Assembly (NCBI GenBank): GCA_029204225.1
Contig: CM055099.1
Span: 56,514,789 to 56,578,788 of the forward strand
Length of the DNA: 64,000 nt
Reading direction: 5' to 3'
From: Diphasiastrum complanatum
Taxonomy: Eukaryota; Streptophyta; Lycopodiopsida; Lycopodiales; Lycopodiaceae
The position numbers were made by a program, and so were the translations under genes. Below the pieces are notes generated by a model. The model was not told where the DNA came from. It ran no database searches and worked only from the letters and a program-made list of their open reading frames with translations. Below, piece after piece: positions 23,012 to 34,990 of this stretch (its first letter is position 1; every line of letters begins with the position of its first letter).

Positions 23012-24723
23012 ATCGAAATGGAAGAAGAAAGAAAGCTCCTTAGGGAAGGAAGAGAAAAAGAGATGCCTTGGTAAGCAATGGAAATGAAAGATAAGGCAGA
23101 ATGGAGCCATCAAAAGAAAACATCGCATAAACACACGATCATGAGAAATAACCTACAAGAGACATTATGCAATGTGCAACATGAAACAGCTATCAAAGGA
23201 GGTACATAGCCACCCAAAAGCCCACGCTATGACTTGCAAGAAAGATTGAACGACAATTGCAAGGAGGATCATGACTCGCTAGTTATCTTGAAAGGAAGTT
23301 TGCCAAAATCTAGTCATCACAAGTTATTGAATTACACTTGGTTAGAAAAGAGAGTCATCACAAGCTAAAAATCCAACTTCTAAATTATGGAACGAACACT
23401 TTGCCATCAATGTCATCAAGTTCTGACTTATGTAATCCATTGTCAAGTGGGAGTCATGGAAGATGGGTACTACTCTCACTCTTCTTAAAGGTAGATCCTT
23501 CTAAAATTCCCTTTGGTTCTTCAGAGGGTGTATGATCTTCTACAAAGAAACTTACAAACTACAAGTTTTCCAACGATGGGGAGGCGAGAAAGGGCTTGAA
23601 TAGGATTGCTCAAAATTTGTGTGATTAACGGCTTATGAGCATTGAGACAATGATAAACCTTTCATGGTGAACAAGTTCCGTTTACAACGATCAATCTGGA
23701 AAACTCTCTAATCTCTTTTCATGTTTGTCATTGCATGCAAGCCAAGTCATATTCTTCCCCCTCAAGAAGTATGTGAATCCAGCTAGTTTTAATAAATCAT
23801 TTTCATTAACACCTTCCTCTCAACCATTATACGCATATGCTGTCACTCTTGTTGCTATTGCTACTTCATCTCTTGTTTAAGTTGCTTTTATGTCTTGTCT
23901 AATGTTCTTTTGAAAATAGAGATGGTTGAGATTTGAAGAACTTATGTTGTAAGTGGAAGACACAAGCTCATTGTGCACTAAGTACTACAACCTTATAGTG
24001 TTAGATGGGCTGGACAAGAAGAGGCCAATGAGGAGATTGATTCTAAGTTATTCCAAGGTTTTGATAAATCACCCACCCTCTTATTGTAGATGATACAAAG
24101 CGCCATGCTTAGTTAGCGTATGCTATATGAAATGGCTGAATGGGACCATGACATATCAATTTAACACTTTAGAACTCTAATGGAAGAGTTTATTAGATAT
24201 TTCAATAGTTGATTCAAGCCAAAAAGTTCACCAATAATCAAGTCTCTCATGTACAACCTAGTCTCATTTGAGTGTTATGGCTGCTGATAATCTCACATAT
24301 TCCACAACACTCAAATTTCAATGAGGCATTTGAACTTAGATTCGTGAGTTCAAAGCACAAAAAGGCCTATAACATTATTCCTATTTTGAGGTATGATATT
24401 ATTTCTAAAGTGATTAGTACTTTACTTGCTTGGGGGAGATTACCCTGAGTTTAGTAATGTAAGTGATTAATATTAATCAAGATGGCATGTAGTACACATT
24501 CCATAGCATAGCAAAAAATTGGAAACAAGGGGTAAATTCTGAAAACAAATGGTCATTAGAAACTCTAGTCAAAACTCTTTGAAGCTCAACTCTTTGGAAC
24601 TATGCATGATGAGGCATTTTTACTTGATGTGTAGCAAGAAGGAAAGAGCTCAACGAAAGCATTCTCAGACCTAAGGGACGGTTATAGAACAAAAAATTGG
24701 TATCATCAGGGCAGGCGCATTAC

Positions 24724-25467
24724 TTTGCAAGGTACTGTTTCAGATTTTCGTGACACAGCACCACGCCTTTTTGAAGATTTCAATTTCAATGATGATTGAT
24801 CTGCATCTGCATCTGCTTCTGCTGCCAGGCAATCTGCAGACAATACCCTGGGGCGCAATCCATAAGAGCTCCTTCTGGTTTGTTTTCTTTCTTGCTTCAC
24901 CTCTGCACTCTGTTTCACCGAAGGCCAATCAGTGGTTCCAGGATCAGGCCTTTTTTTGGCATTGTCCTTGTCCCCGTTGGAAGGAGATAGTTCCGGCTTT
25001 TTAGTGTTAGGTTCTACATTGCCATCTGAGGTCTTCTGTTGGATCCTGACAGATTTTCTTGGAGGAAATGCCACAGACGTAGTTGGCTGAATTCGTGTGT
25101 CATGAAGAGACCTTCCTTTGGGATTATCATCAACCAAAGGAGATGGCCTCGGCTTTCTAGGCTTAGGGCTTAGGTTACCATCCGAGCTGTTACCGATAAT
25201 CTTAATAAACTTTCTTGAGTGTAATACCACAGAGGCAGTAGGCTGAGTTCCTGCTTCATGAAGAGGCCTTCCTCTGGAATCATCCTCATCCGAAGGCTTT
25301 GACCTCAGCTTTCTAGCATTAGAATCTAGATCACCTTCCAAGCTGTCACGAAGGATCCTGGTAGACTTTCTTGAAGCAAATGCCACAGAGGCAGACCCCT
25401 GAAGACACATGCCTTTTCCTGCTTCCTCGTCGGCTTTGGCTTTCCGTTTTCCCTTGTTCCACTTCAT
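24724..25467 (-). CDS. Probable WRKY gene exon 1 (basic N-terminal region with three internal repeats)
   Basis: A 248-codon open frame beginning at an ATG with an in-frame stop two codons upstream, 258 bp below a TATA box. It starts with a basic nuclear-localisation-like MKWNKGKRKAK. It carries three degenerate repeats of about 50 residues (about 17-64, 65-115 and 117-165), each with a (S/P)RK-x-x-(K/R)I core and a Ser-Pro-rich end. A basic KRR/RRSSYGLRPR region and a DADADAD acidic run follow. The frame ends at a phase-0 donor (AAA|GTAATG) that fits exon 2. The joined model is 503 aa, normal for group I WRKYs. The repeats match no domain I know, so it could instead be the first exon of another gene. 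Confidence 0.55.
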
Positions 25468-25725
25468 GATTTATCAAACTCCAACCCTATGCCAATAATT
25501 TCTTCGCCTTCCCAGCCTTACGCCACTAATTTCTTTGCATTTCACAGCCAAAACTACAATGAAATCAGAATGAAAACACCAATCTACAATGAAGAAAAAT
25601 CACTAGAGCTGCAGATCAAAATGCGTGATGAAGATGCAGATAGGGAAGAGGCATCCGCCATAGCTCTCGCTCCTCAACCTCCGAGCAATCAAATGAACAA
25701 ACAACGAAGCGAACAGTCGATGGAG
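25468..25725 (-). promoter_or_regulatory. Probable 5' UTR of the WRKY gene
   Basis: Lies between the TATA box and the start codon of exon 1. It has no long minus-strand frame and ends in a stop codon in frame with the start ATG. The transcription start is expected near 25700 from TATA spacing. Confidence 0.5.
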
Positions 25726-25733
25726 TATATATA
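25726..25733 (-). promoter_or_regulatory. TATA box of the WRKY gene
   Basis: TATATATA in the context CCTATATATAC on the minus strand. It is suitably placed upstream of exon 1 and downstream of G-box and site II elements. Confidence 0.65.
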
Positions 25734-25799
25734 GGCAAGGCTGTCCTGATGCCGCTAGCGCCATTGAACCCGGAGCCGTTGGATATTCCGTGATGGCAT

Positions 25800-26000
25800 T
25801 AGATCTCGCCACGTGTTGCTCCTGAGTAAAGGGCCCACATCGGATGGCTGGAAGGCGAGGAGTCAGACACGCGGCGAGCATCGAACTGGGGACCCAAACC
25901 TGCTCCGCCGCGGTCCAAAGCCACTGTACAATCTATTATCGGTAGTGATGGGAGGATAGGGTTCCAGGGGCCCTGAAACTTTTCTGTTATGAGACACGTG
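25800..26000 (-). promoter_or_regulatory. Proximal promoter with G-boxes and site II motif
   Basis: Two CACGTG G-boxes lie at 25810-25815 and 25995-26000 (in ACACGTGT context). A TGGGCC site II (TCP-binding) motif reads on the minus strand at 25832-25837, and an ATCCAACGG stretch lies near 25770. The block is visibly more GC-rich than its surroundings. Known G-box binders include bZIP and bHLH factors responding to light and abscisic acid; that this gene responds so is inference. No clear W-box cluster was noted. Confidence 0.55.
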
Positions 26001-26033
26001 TCAGTCTTTAATTGATTAATATATTTTTTCAAT

Positions 26034-27791
26034 AAATTTTATTCTCGCTTTAATAGCTGTTTATGTAACCCCCCATGCTGGAGTAATGATTTACTGGAAC
26101 TGGCCACCCATATATACGTTACTATAAAGTATTGAATTTATTACCTCAAAGCCTATTATGCTCATTAGTGAAGGTATTATTGCTTCTAAATCGGTGCTCT
26201 AAATATCCTCAAAAACTTGCATTTTATAGAATTTTTTAATGTTTTTTTTTAAATACTTTTACTCATAAAAAGGTATATATTTGTGTATAAAAAATCGTTA
26301 ATTATTTTATGATATGGTTTTAAAAAAACTTGTAGATTCCATTCCTGTACTTTGCTAGTTTTCTTGAGCACTACACAAAAATTGTACCTACCCTCTAGTA
26401 GGTGTGGCAAAAATTGATTGATTTTATGATTTGTTCAAAACATAATGACAATATCCAATCCGTTCACATTAGATGATTAGATATGAGGGAAAATTTGTAC
26501 TAGGACTTGGCCCGAAACCTTAAAATTAGATATGAAAAAATTGCATAAATTTAAGTAGTTTAAGGAGCCTAAACGTCTAGTTTAACTAAAATTTTGAAAA
26601 GAAACCCAAACTAATAGCAAAAAAGAAAATATATTTTAGGAATAATATTGACATTAATTATTGGTATTGAAGTAGGCTTTAAAGACCCAACCTTAGCCTT
26701 CTAAGATAGACAATAAAGCTTAAGGCAATTCATCTGACCTGAGCTGATTTCTACCTTGATGTATATCATGCTATCAGTAATAAATTCTACCTATATTGTG
26801 CATGACAGTTCTTTGTTTAAATACTTGAATACCCCTTTGAATGGATTTATTTTAAAAGGCTCAATTTAAAGGCATTTATTTTCTTTTACTGCAATGACTT
26901 ACTAATGTTATAGTAAAATTACTAGTAAAAATCACATTTTTACAGTCTGCATAAATTTGTTTGACAAGTTGAAAATTTTCAAAAAAAAATCTTCGACTTG
27001 CAAAAAATGTGAACTTCTGCCTTAAGACTTCATTAGGGCCCTTTTTTAACTCAAAAAGGACCTCTTCCTTGCCTAAACATATTTGCTAATTAGGATTAAT
27101 TGTCTTGCATAACAATTCACCTTGGGTTTATCATGGGTCAACTCACACCTCAATAGGCTTCACTTAAGCCCAGTGTAATAAAACAAAAATAAATGATTTT
27201 AATGTAGCCTAAAATTTTCAATCCAATATGATGTTCACTTTTCAAAACCTTCAAAATTTGTTTTTATTAATTTATAATGAGAGAAAAGGGAGCCCAATAT
27301 TTCTTTTGGCCCCCATTTTGAAAAAAAAATATTGGATGCGGGAGGGGACAGGTCAGTTGTTCGAGCTTTGAGCTTCGAGCTTTTGAGCTTCCAACGTCAA
27401 GCCCATGGGACTTTCACCAAGAGGCGCTATAAACGAAGTTCGAATATATCACTCTCAGTTTGCTATGAAATAGTCTTTCAAAGCTTCTAGAAATACACTC
27501 GAGACCTTCATGAATCTTTATGGCCAAGGAACTCATGTGTTTGAAAAGTGCAATCATTTTATTAATGTGTAATGTGACTATCACAATGTTCTTGCTTGCA
27601 ATCTAGAATATGTTTCATTGTCATGGAAGGCATGTCTTTATATCATGATTATGAGGGAAGCTCCTCAAGATCCTGCTTATAAACACAATGGAAAACACAC
27701 TATGGAAAAACCACCCAACCAAGTAGAAGCATCCAATCAAACTCTAGAAGCTTCACCCCCAAGCCAAGGAATAGGAAGCATGAAAGTAGAG
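26034..27791. other. Intergenic AT-rich stretch without gene
   Basis: No coding or structural feature recognised. This is the distal upstream region of the WRKY gene running up to a gypsy LTR. Confidence 0.6.
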
Positions 27792-28164
27792 TGAGAGCCT
27801 AGCAATGAACCAACCACAAATGTTGAGGAATAGGGCGAGTTTGGCCTCTTCTTATAGAGCCATGAACCACACATGTGCACATAGACTTGCAAGGTCCTAA
27901 CTCTCCTATACATAGATTCCTCCCAAATAGAGTCTCTATGCTTGGATCCTCTATTCATAGAATTGCTATTGATAACTCTACACATGCACCAGTCCCAAAC
28001 CTTGTCTTAACTCCATTTAGTGTGTTCTGGGCCTCACAAGGATATTAGTTATTTTTGGGTCACGTCCAGTATGATGTGGCATAACTAACAGCTAATTCAC
28101 TGGAGTACCATGTATCCAAGACTAGGAGTATATTGAATCCTATGTACTGATCATGGACATGACA
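27792..28164 (-). mobile_element. Chromovirus-type gypsy 3' LTR (copy 1)
   Basis: On the minus strand it begins TGTCATGTCC at 28164 and ends AGGCTCTCA at 27792, 373 bp with TG...CA ends. A purine tract (AAGGAGGGAAGAAT read on the minus strand, 28165-28178) lies immediately upstream, as expected for a 3' LTR. The chromodomain-containing integrase end follows at 28222. Two further copies exist at 28809-29180 and 29712-29988. Confidence 0.8.
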
Positions 28165-28221
28165 TTCTTCCCTCCTTAAACTGCTTCTATCCTTAAAAGC
28201 TAAACTTAGGGAAATTCTTCT

Positions 28222-28617
28222 TTATGCTGTCAACTCTCTCCCACGAATTATTATCATCCGACCTTTCCACCGAATTAAGCACTCAGAGACAGAACGATTT
28301 CTCAATTCTTTATCTCTGGTTCTGAGCACTTTCTCAGGTTCCAAAGGTACACTAAGCGACAAGTCTTCCAAATGGGATAAATCCTCGTCTGATCCAACTG
28401 TATCACCTTCATGTAAACTTAGTTTCAAACGACTTACATGAAAAACGGGGTGTGCAGTCGATTTTCCTTGAAGATCGAGTTCATACGCCAACGAACCAAT
28501 TCTACCTACAATCTTGAACGGTCCACAATAACAAGTAGACAATTTATAATGCTTCCATGTACGTAACATCTTAAAATCTTTTGGAATCCTAAGATATACC
28601 CAGTCATCAACTTTATA
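28222..28617 (-). pseudogene. Gypsy integrase C-end with chromodomain
   Basis: Minus-strand coding of about 115 residues and its upstream extension. It shows the GPY/F-type region (YCGPFKIVGRIGSLAYEL), AHPVFHVSRLK, then a chromodomain-like end (PEKVLRTRDKELRNRSVSE, CLIRWKG). This layout defines Ty3/gypsy chromoviruses. At about 28618 the minus-strand reading stops and plus-strand integrase begins, marking an inversion breakpoint. Confidence 0.85.
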
Positions 28618-28806
28618 ATGTCATTGGGAAGATTACCTCCCACTGGTTGAGTTTGCATATAATAATAGAAAACATTCTGCTACAAGTTACAGTCCTTTTA
28701 TGCTTATGTACGATTTTCAACCTAGATCTCCAGTAAATGTTGAGACGAAGTTTGTTAAGATCCAGAAAGTTGCTGATTTCTTGCAGGATATGCAAGAGAT
28801 GTTGCA
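28618..28806 (+). pseudogene. Gypsy integrase segment in inverted orientation
   Basis: Plus-strand reading gives LPLVEFAYNNRKHSATSYSP, FMLMYDFQPRSPVN and KVADFLQDMQEMLQV, the integrase region that should lie just upstream of the chromodomain part. Here it is on the opposite strand, ending where an LTR copy starts. Confidence 0.85.
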
Positions 28807-28808
28807 AG

Positions 28809-29180
28809 TGAGAGCCTGACAATGAACCAACCACAAATGTTGAGGAATAGGGCGAGTTTGGCCTCTTCTTATAGAGCCATGAGCCACCTGTGCACATACA
28901 CATGCAAGGTCCTAACTCTCCTATACATAGATTCCTCCCAAATAGAGTCTCTATGCTTGGATCCTCTATTCATAGAATTGCTATTGATAACTCTACACAT
29001 GCACCAGTCCCAAACCTTGTCTTAACTCCATTTAGTGTGTTCTGGGCCTCACAAGGATATTAGTTACTTTCAGGTCACGTCCAATATGACGTGGCATAAC
29101 TAACAGCTTGATTCACTGGAGTACCGTGTATCCAAGACTAGGAGTATACTGAATCCTATGTACTGATCATGGACATGACA
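28809..29180 (-). mobile_element. Gypsy LTR copy 2
   Basis: Same 372-bp sequence as the LTR at 27792-28164, same orientation, flanked by the inverted integrase segment on the left. It shows no 5-bp target-site duplication, so it was placed by rearrangement rather than fresh insertion. Confidence 0.8.
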
Positions 29181-29711
29181 ATGATAGCTTGGGTGAGTTC
29201 ATAAAACATAACTTTTGCTATGACAAAATGAATTATCTTTTTTCATATTGGCCTTCTTTAGCTATGATTGCCTCGAATGCTTCTAAAGAGTTTTTATACC
29301 TGATTGACAGCTTCACCCCAAGGTTGTAGAAGATGAAATCAAATACTCAAATTTTGGTGAGATTTATCATTATAGAATATTCAGTCAAAAGGTGCCAAGT
29401 TTTAGACGTACTGAAATTTAGACATACAATAACGAGTAGACAATTTATAATGCTTCCATGTACGTAACATCTTAAAATCTTTTGGAATTCTAAGATATAC
29501 CTAGTCATCAACTTTATAATGTCATTGGGAAGATTACCTCCCACTGGTTGAGTTTGCATATAATAATAGAAAACATTCTGCTACAGGTTACAGTCCTTTT
29601 ATGCTTATGTACGATTTTCAACCTAGATCTCCAGTAAATGTTGAGACGAAGTTTGTTAAGATCCAGAAAGTTGCTGATTTCTTGCATGATATGCAAGAGA
29701 TGTTGCAAGTA

Positions 29712-29988
29712 GCAAGGTCCTAACTCTCCTATACATAGATTCCTCCCAAATAGAGTCTCTATGCTTGGATCCTCTATTCATAGAATTGCTATTGATAACT
29801 CTACACATGCACCAGTCCCAAACCTTGTCCTAACTCCATTTAGTGTGTTCTAGGCCTCACAAGGATATTAGTTACTTTCAGGTCACGTCCAATATGACGT
29901 GGCATAACTAACAGCTTGATTCACTGGAGTACCGTGTATCCAAGACTAGGAGTATATTGAATCCTATGTACTGATCATGGACATGACA
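29712..29988 (-). mobile_element. Gypsy LTR copy 3 (truncated)
   Basis: Matches copies 1 and 2 but lacks about 93 bp at its left side. It is part of the second unit of the 0.9-kb tandem duplication. Confidence 0.8.
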
Positions 29989-30230
29989 ATGATAGCTTGG
30001 GTGAGTTCATAAGACATAACTTTTGCTATGACAAAATGAATTATCTTTTTTCATATTGGCCTTCTTTGGCTATGATTGTCTCGAATGCTTCTAAAGAGTT
30101 TTTCTACCTGATTGACAGCTTCACCCCAAGGTTGTAGAAGATGAAATCAAATACTCAAATTTTAGTGAGATTTATCATTATAGAATATTCAGTCAAAAGG
30201 TGCCAAGTTTTAGACATACTGGAATGACCA

Positions 30231-30241
30231 CCCCCCCCCCC
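30231..30241. repeat. Poly-C run (11)
   Basis: Homopolymer run of C at the end of the second tandem unit, 25 bp before the long CT tract. Confidence 0.9.
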
Positions 30242-30263
30242 TTCCTCTCTAACAAAATTTTGA

Positions 30264-31359
<1,096 letters not shown>

Positions 31360-32460
31360 TATCATGGTGCCAAAAGTGTCCACCTCCACATCATCGAGTG
31401 CATCAACAACAGCTGAAAGTCTATTTTGTCATTTCTTGGACGTAGAAGACAAGAATGGAAGCCCACACTTACTGATCACATCCTCATCACTATCAATAGC
31501 ATGAAAGTATGTTGATAAACAAGTAAGTCGATAAACAAAGCATGCATGAGAAATCGGTGTTGTGCACAACACAGCTCAAGGACTGAAGCTCCACGGGGAC
31601 AAAGTAGTTCAAAAAAGAATGTCATAAAAGACACAGCCTTTTCTAGTGGCCCACGCATGGCGATTTGTCCTCTTTCATGCAAATTTTAGATGATGGCATG
31701 TAATGGAAATATGTCTGAATGCCAAAAGACACATCAACCATCTTGTCATAGTTATTTGCTTCTTTCACTCCCAGGGCACATTTTCCCCAAAATTTCTCAA
31801 TACATATGTCATTTGACAATCAATCTACAAACAAGAAATTTTTTATTGCATATCAATGCTTTATAACAAAATGAAAAAAAACAATGTTGGAAGAGATTTT
31901 TCATTGATAAATCACAAACTTATCAGTTGGCCAACATGCTCAAGGCCTACATTATCCATGCATTGTATGATGGATCTCAGAACAATCTCTAAACCAATGC
32001 CCTTGCATAGTCACTCCATGTCTCCAATGACATTCATGGGACACACGACGAGCACCCATCCATGATCATCCATCGTCCCAAATGATACACCCAATGAGTA
32101 ATGCAACAAATCGTCAGGCAAAACATTCCAAAATGGAACATTTGGATCTTGGGAATCCAATATCATACGTATAGGCATGTCCACCGTCACAAAATCCACT
32201 GACCATGAGACAATAACACCTCCTCATGCTTTGTTACCCTTTGTATTTTTTTTGAAAAAATCTCTTATCTTCAATAGGTTGTCGAAGGATGTGTTTCTAG
32301 TTTTTAGTGCATGGCCAACAACACAAACATCACAAGCAAAGGCATCAACCTCATAAGAGAGGTCAGGAACAAGATGCATTGGGTATTGCAATTTTGATGT
32401 TGATATAAACACTGCCTCAACATTACACTTCTTTGTTCTCACATGTGGGACACGAGGGTT
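31360..32460 (-). pseudogene. DNA amino-methyltransferase-like pseudogene
   Basis: Minus-strand reading in three frames. Upstream (32442-32011, one internal stop) lies an ILDSQDPNVPFWNVLPDD segment resembling a DPPY-type catalytic motif, followed by MDDHGWVLVVCPMN. Downstream, in another frame (31682-31476), RGPLEKAVSFMTFF and LLCPRGASVLELCC match the layout of motif X plus motif I (the AdoMet-binding VLDxFxGxG loop). After a frameshift comes HAIDSDEDVISKCGLPF, the position of the acidic motif II. This order (DPPY before motif I) is that of beta-class N6/N4 DNA methyltransferases. The glycine loop is lost (CCAQHR). No intron or retroelement context was identified. Assignment is from motifs only. 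Confidence 0.4.
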
Positions 32461-32734
32461 GAGAATCTAGAGAACAAAAAGACAAAAGAGATTTAATTTC
32501 TTGCATAGAGAAAATCACAATCCAATCTTTTATTCTACATCCTTGGGCTTGATGTGGTTTGATTTCATGGGTCTCCCTAATGATGGCACATTTGAAGTAA
32601 TAGGACCCCTAATTATTAAGGTTTTGAGCATGTTGTGTTGCTCAATAGCATAGTTACTATCATTTTCAGAATCCGATTTTTTTGCAGGCAGCTCTCCCTT
32701 TTTGTTTTGATGTTATAAGTCCTTCTCCTCCCCT

Positions 32735-32953
32735 ATGAAACTCCCAGGCTGCATCTCCAACCATCATGGACAATTCTTGCACTCCCATTATATGAATAAT
32801 GCCCTACCACTGTGCAATTGCAATAAAGTTTCCGATTACACCCATGCATCAATGTCCATGGTTGTCCAAGCTCTTAGAACAAGAGGCATCGATTTCACTA
32901 ATCTGTTGTTCAATAATGCAAATTATGTAATTAGTGAACATCGTGCAATATAA
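32735..32953 (+). other. Unassigned plus-strand open frame
   Basis: A 72-codon frame starting MKLPGCISNHHGQ. Its VVQALRTRGIDFTNLL segment resembles VGHALKTRNTSFDNLL of the methyltransferase-like gene on the opposite strand about 500 bp away. It may be a distant inverted relative or coincidence. No family recognised. Confidence 0.2.
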
Positions 32954-33009
32954 ACAAAATCATACTTGACATCATACAAACGCTCAATTTTTGACATAAT
33001 CAAATATAT

Positions 33010-33720
33010 AAAGCCATACTTGAAAGCTACATGTCGAGAAGCGCAACATATGTCAACTTGTCGTGTACTCCCCAGGCTATGTGAGAACACTCCCTATGGC
33101 ATATTTAGAAGCATCTATATGGACATGGAATTCTACAGGCTCGATAGGGGGTCATAGGATTGGTGTGGTTACTATGGCCTTCTTGAGTTTGTGAGAAGCC
33201 TCAGTGGCTTCAGTTGTCCATTCGAGTTGGGTGGTCATTTGGTATATCAAACGTGCCAGCTAGGCAAAGTTTAGGACAAACCTCTGATAATAATTGCAAT
33301 GCCACATAAAGACATATAGTTCGTGCACAGTTCCAAGTTTAGGTAGACCAAGTATTATACGGATTTTGTCGGCATCGGTGGCGATACCATGCCTCAAAAC
33401 GACGTGGCCTAACATTATGTCGTGCGTGACCAGAAATTTGCATTTGGCTGAGTTCAGAGATATGCCGAATGATCAACATTGAATGAACACTTTTTTAAAG
33501 CAAGATAGATGCTCGGCTCGAGAGGAGTGAATACACAAGTTGTCCATAAAGATTTCGAGAAATTTCAATAGAGAATCCTTGAAAGCATAGCCGATCACTC
33601 GTTGGAAGGTGCTGGGAGCGTTGCACAATCCTTATGCTATGTTGTGCTGAAAATCGTCCCGCCTCATATTTCACTTATAAGCATACAAATATATGTGCTC
33701 ATTGTACTCCCGCTTCAGTT
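33010..33720 (-). pseudogene. Ty3/gypsy reverse transcriptase fragment
   Basis: Minus-strand reading gives GLCNAPSTFQRVIGYAF, then KFLEIFMDNLCIHS in the place of the YxDD box, then KCKFLVTHDIMLGHVV and LARLIYQMTTQLEW, the gypsy RT fingers-to-connection order. Stops occur about every 20-60 residues and the active site is altered (FMDN). The RNase H start is visible at the left end. No LTRs assigned. Confidence 0.85.
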
Positions 33721-33849
33721 TTTGCAGCGAGCACCCCACGATTTACAATGATGCTCTTAAAACTCTATCCCCAAATTTTTAAATGAGCACATAGAGAAGT
33801 TATTAGATCTCATGCTTAACTAACTAATGTCGAAAGTGAACCATAGCAG

Positions 33850-34990
33850 TTAAACATCGGTCACGACCAAAAACTCAAAAAACGGCAACCAAAAGTGAAC
33901 GGCTCGCATTCTCCTTCTACGTAGCTTCTCTCTAATGTCAAAGGCTTCAATTTGAATTGGTTTGGCAAACTCACATAAGGATCTATTCTTTCTTTCAGCC
34001 ACCCCATTTTGTGAAGGGGAATAGGCACAAGAGAATTCTCTTTTGATCCCTTCTTGCTCACAAAAGTCATGGAATTTGTTGGAGATATACTCTCCACCTC
34101 CATCCCACCTCAAAGCTTTGACTTTGTAAGAAAATTATTTCTCAACAAAAGCTTTGAAAATAAGAAAATAACCATACACCATAGCTTTAGAAGAAAGAAG
34201 ATATAATCATGTGTATCTCAAGTGTGAAATCAACAAATAAAAGTCACAAAGCAAGTGGCTCCCCCTTGCTTTTAGATGATGAAAAATGTACATCCAAGTG
34301 TATCAACTCCAATGGATGTGTAGTCTTGATGGAAGACCTTGGATATGGCTTCTTATGTGATTTTGCTATTGCACAAGCCTCACATGGCTTGATCTGTTTG
34401 GAGGGTGATCTTGGTAAGCCAATAGCTTTTGCATCTTTGACAATAAAAAACATGGATTTGAAATTGGGATGTCCCAATCTCCTATGCCATAACTCCTCCT
34501 TGGAAATATCAGTCATATAAGCAACATCGCAAGAATTTGCACTTTCATGTGGATTTAACTTGAAAATGCCTCCATATCTAGATCCATGTGCAAAGATCTC
34601 ATCACCTTTCTTAATAGTACAAGTATTGATGCTGAATTTCACATCAAGGCCATTATCAAGCAATTGACCACCACTTATAAGATTCTCTGTGAGTTTAGGA
34701 ACAAAAAGAACATTGAAAAGCAAGCTTTAAGGGAATACTCCCAATTCCTTCAATAGTACATTCATGATCATTTGCTTTGTATATTGATTTCTTAACTCCT
34801 TCATAAGGTACAATAGAATGAAAATAATTCTTGGAGCAACACATGTGTGATGAAGCACCACTATCAATATACCATGATCCATCCTTCTTGAAGGGTGTAG
34901 AGGAGAAACTTGATACCATAAGGGATCCTTCTCCTTCAATTAGTGGCATAATGACCTTTCTTGCCACAAAAGAAACACCTGTTTTTTCAT
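33850..34990 (-). pseudogene. Copia integrase-protease-gag knuckle fragment
   Basis: On the minus strand, from right to left: an incomplete CCHC knuckle (CFFCGKKGHYATN near 34960), protease active site WYIDSGASSHMC near 34860, a pre-integrase zinc segment (LWHRRLGHPNFKSM and CEACAIAKSHKK) and integrase with GGGEYISNKF and ERKNRSLCEF. The first catalytic region reads LIHLDVH. The knuckle is fused directly to a plus-strand LTR at 34991. Closely related in sequence to the element at 35785-40692. Confidence 0.85.

Larger units (their letters stand above)
20785..24723 (-). other. WRKY intron 1 (3939 bp, proposed)
   Basis: Proposed between the AAA|GTAATG donor after exon 1 and the CAACAG acceptor of exon 2, both phase 0. 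It holds a MITE-like insertion (21863-22232) and a GA microsatellite (22943-23010). Otherwise no recognised gene was seen over about 3.9 kb. An undetected small exon inside it cannot be excluded. Confidence 0.5.
28527..30225. repeat. ~0.9-kb tandem duplication of integrase junction, LTR and flank
   Basis: The block at 28527-29427 (integrase junction, LTR, then about 250 bp of unknown sequence) recurs at 29428-30225 with an offset of 901 bp in the first part. After a 93-bp deletion in the second copy the offset is 808 bp. Similarity by eye is very high, so the duplication is recent and postdates the inversion it contains. Confidence 0.85.

Noticed and set aside
24750-25004. Plus-strand open frames opposite WRKY exon 1, and 25489-25734
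   Set aside because: Shadows of the minus-strand exon and promoter/UTR with no recognisable protein.
25860-25935. tRNA-like or SINE-like block (TTCGATGCT resembling a B box on the minus strand)
   Set aside because: No cloverleaf could be drawn and the A-box match is poor. It is better explained as part of the GC-rich WRKY promoter.
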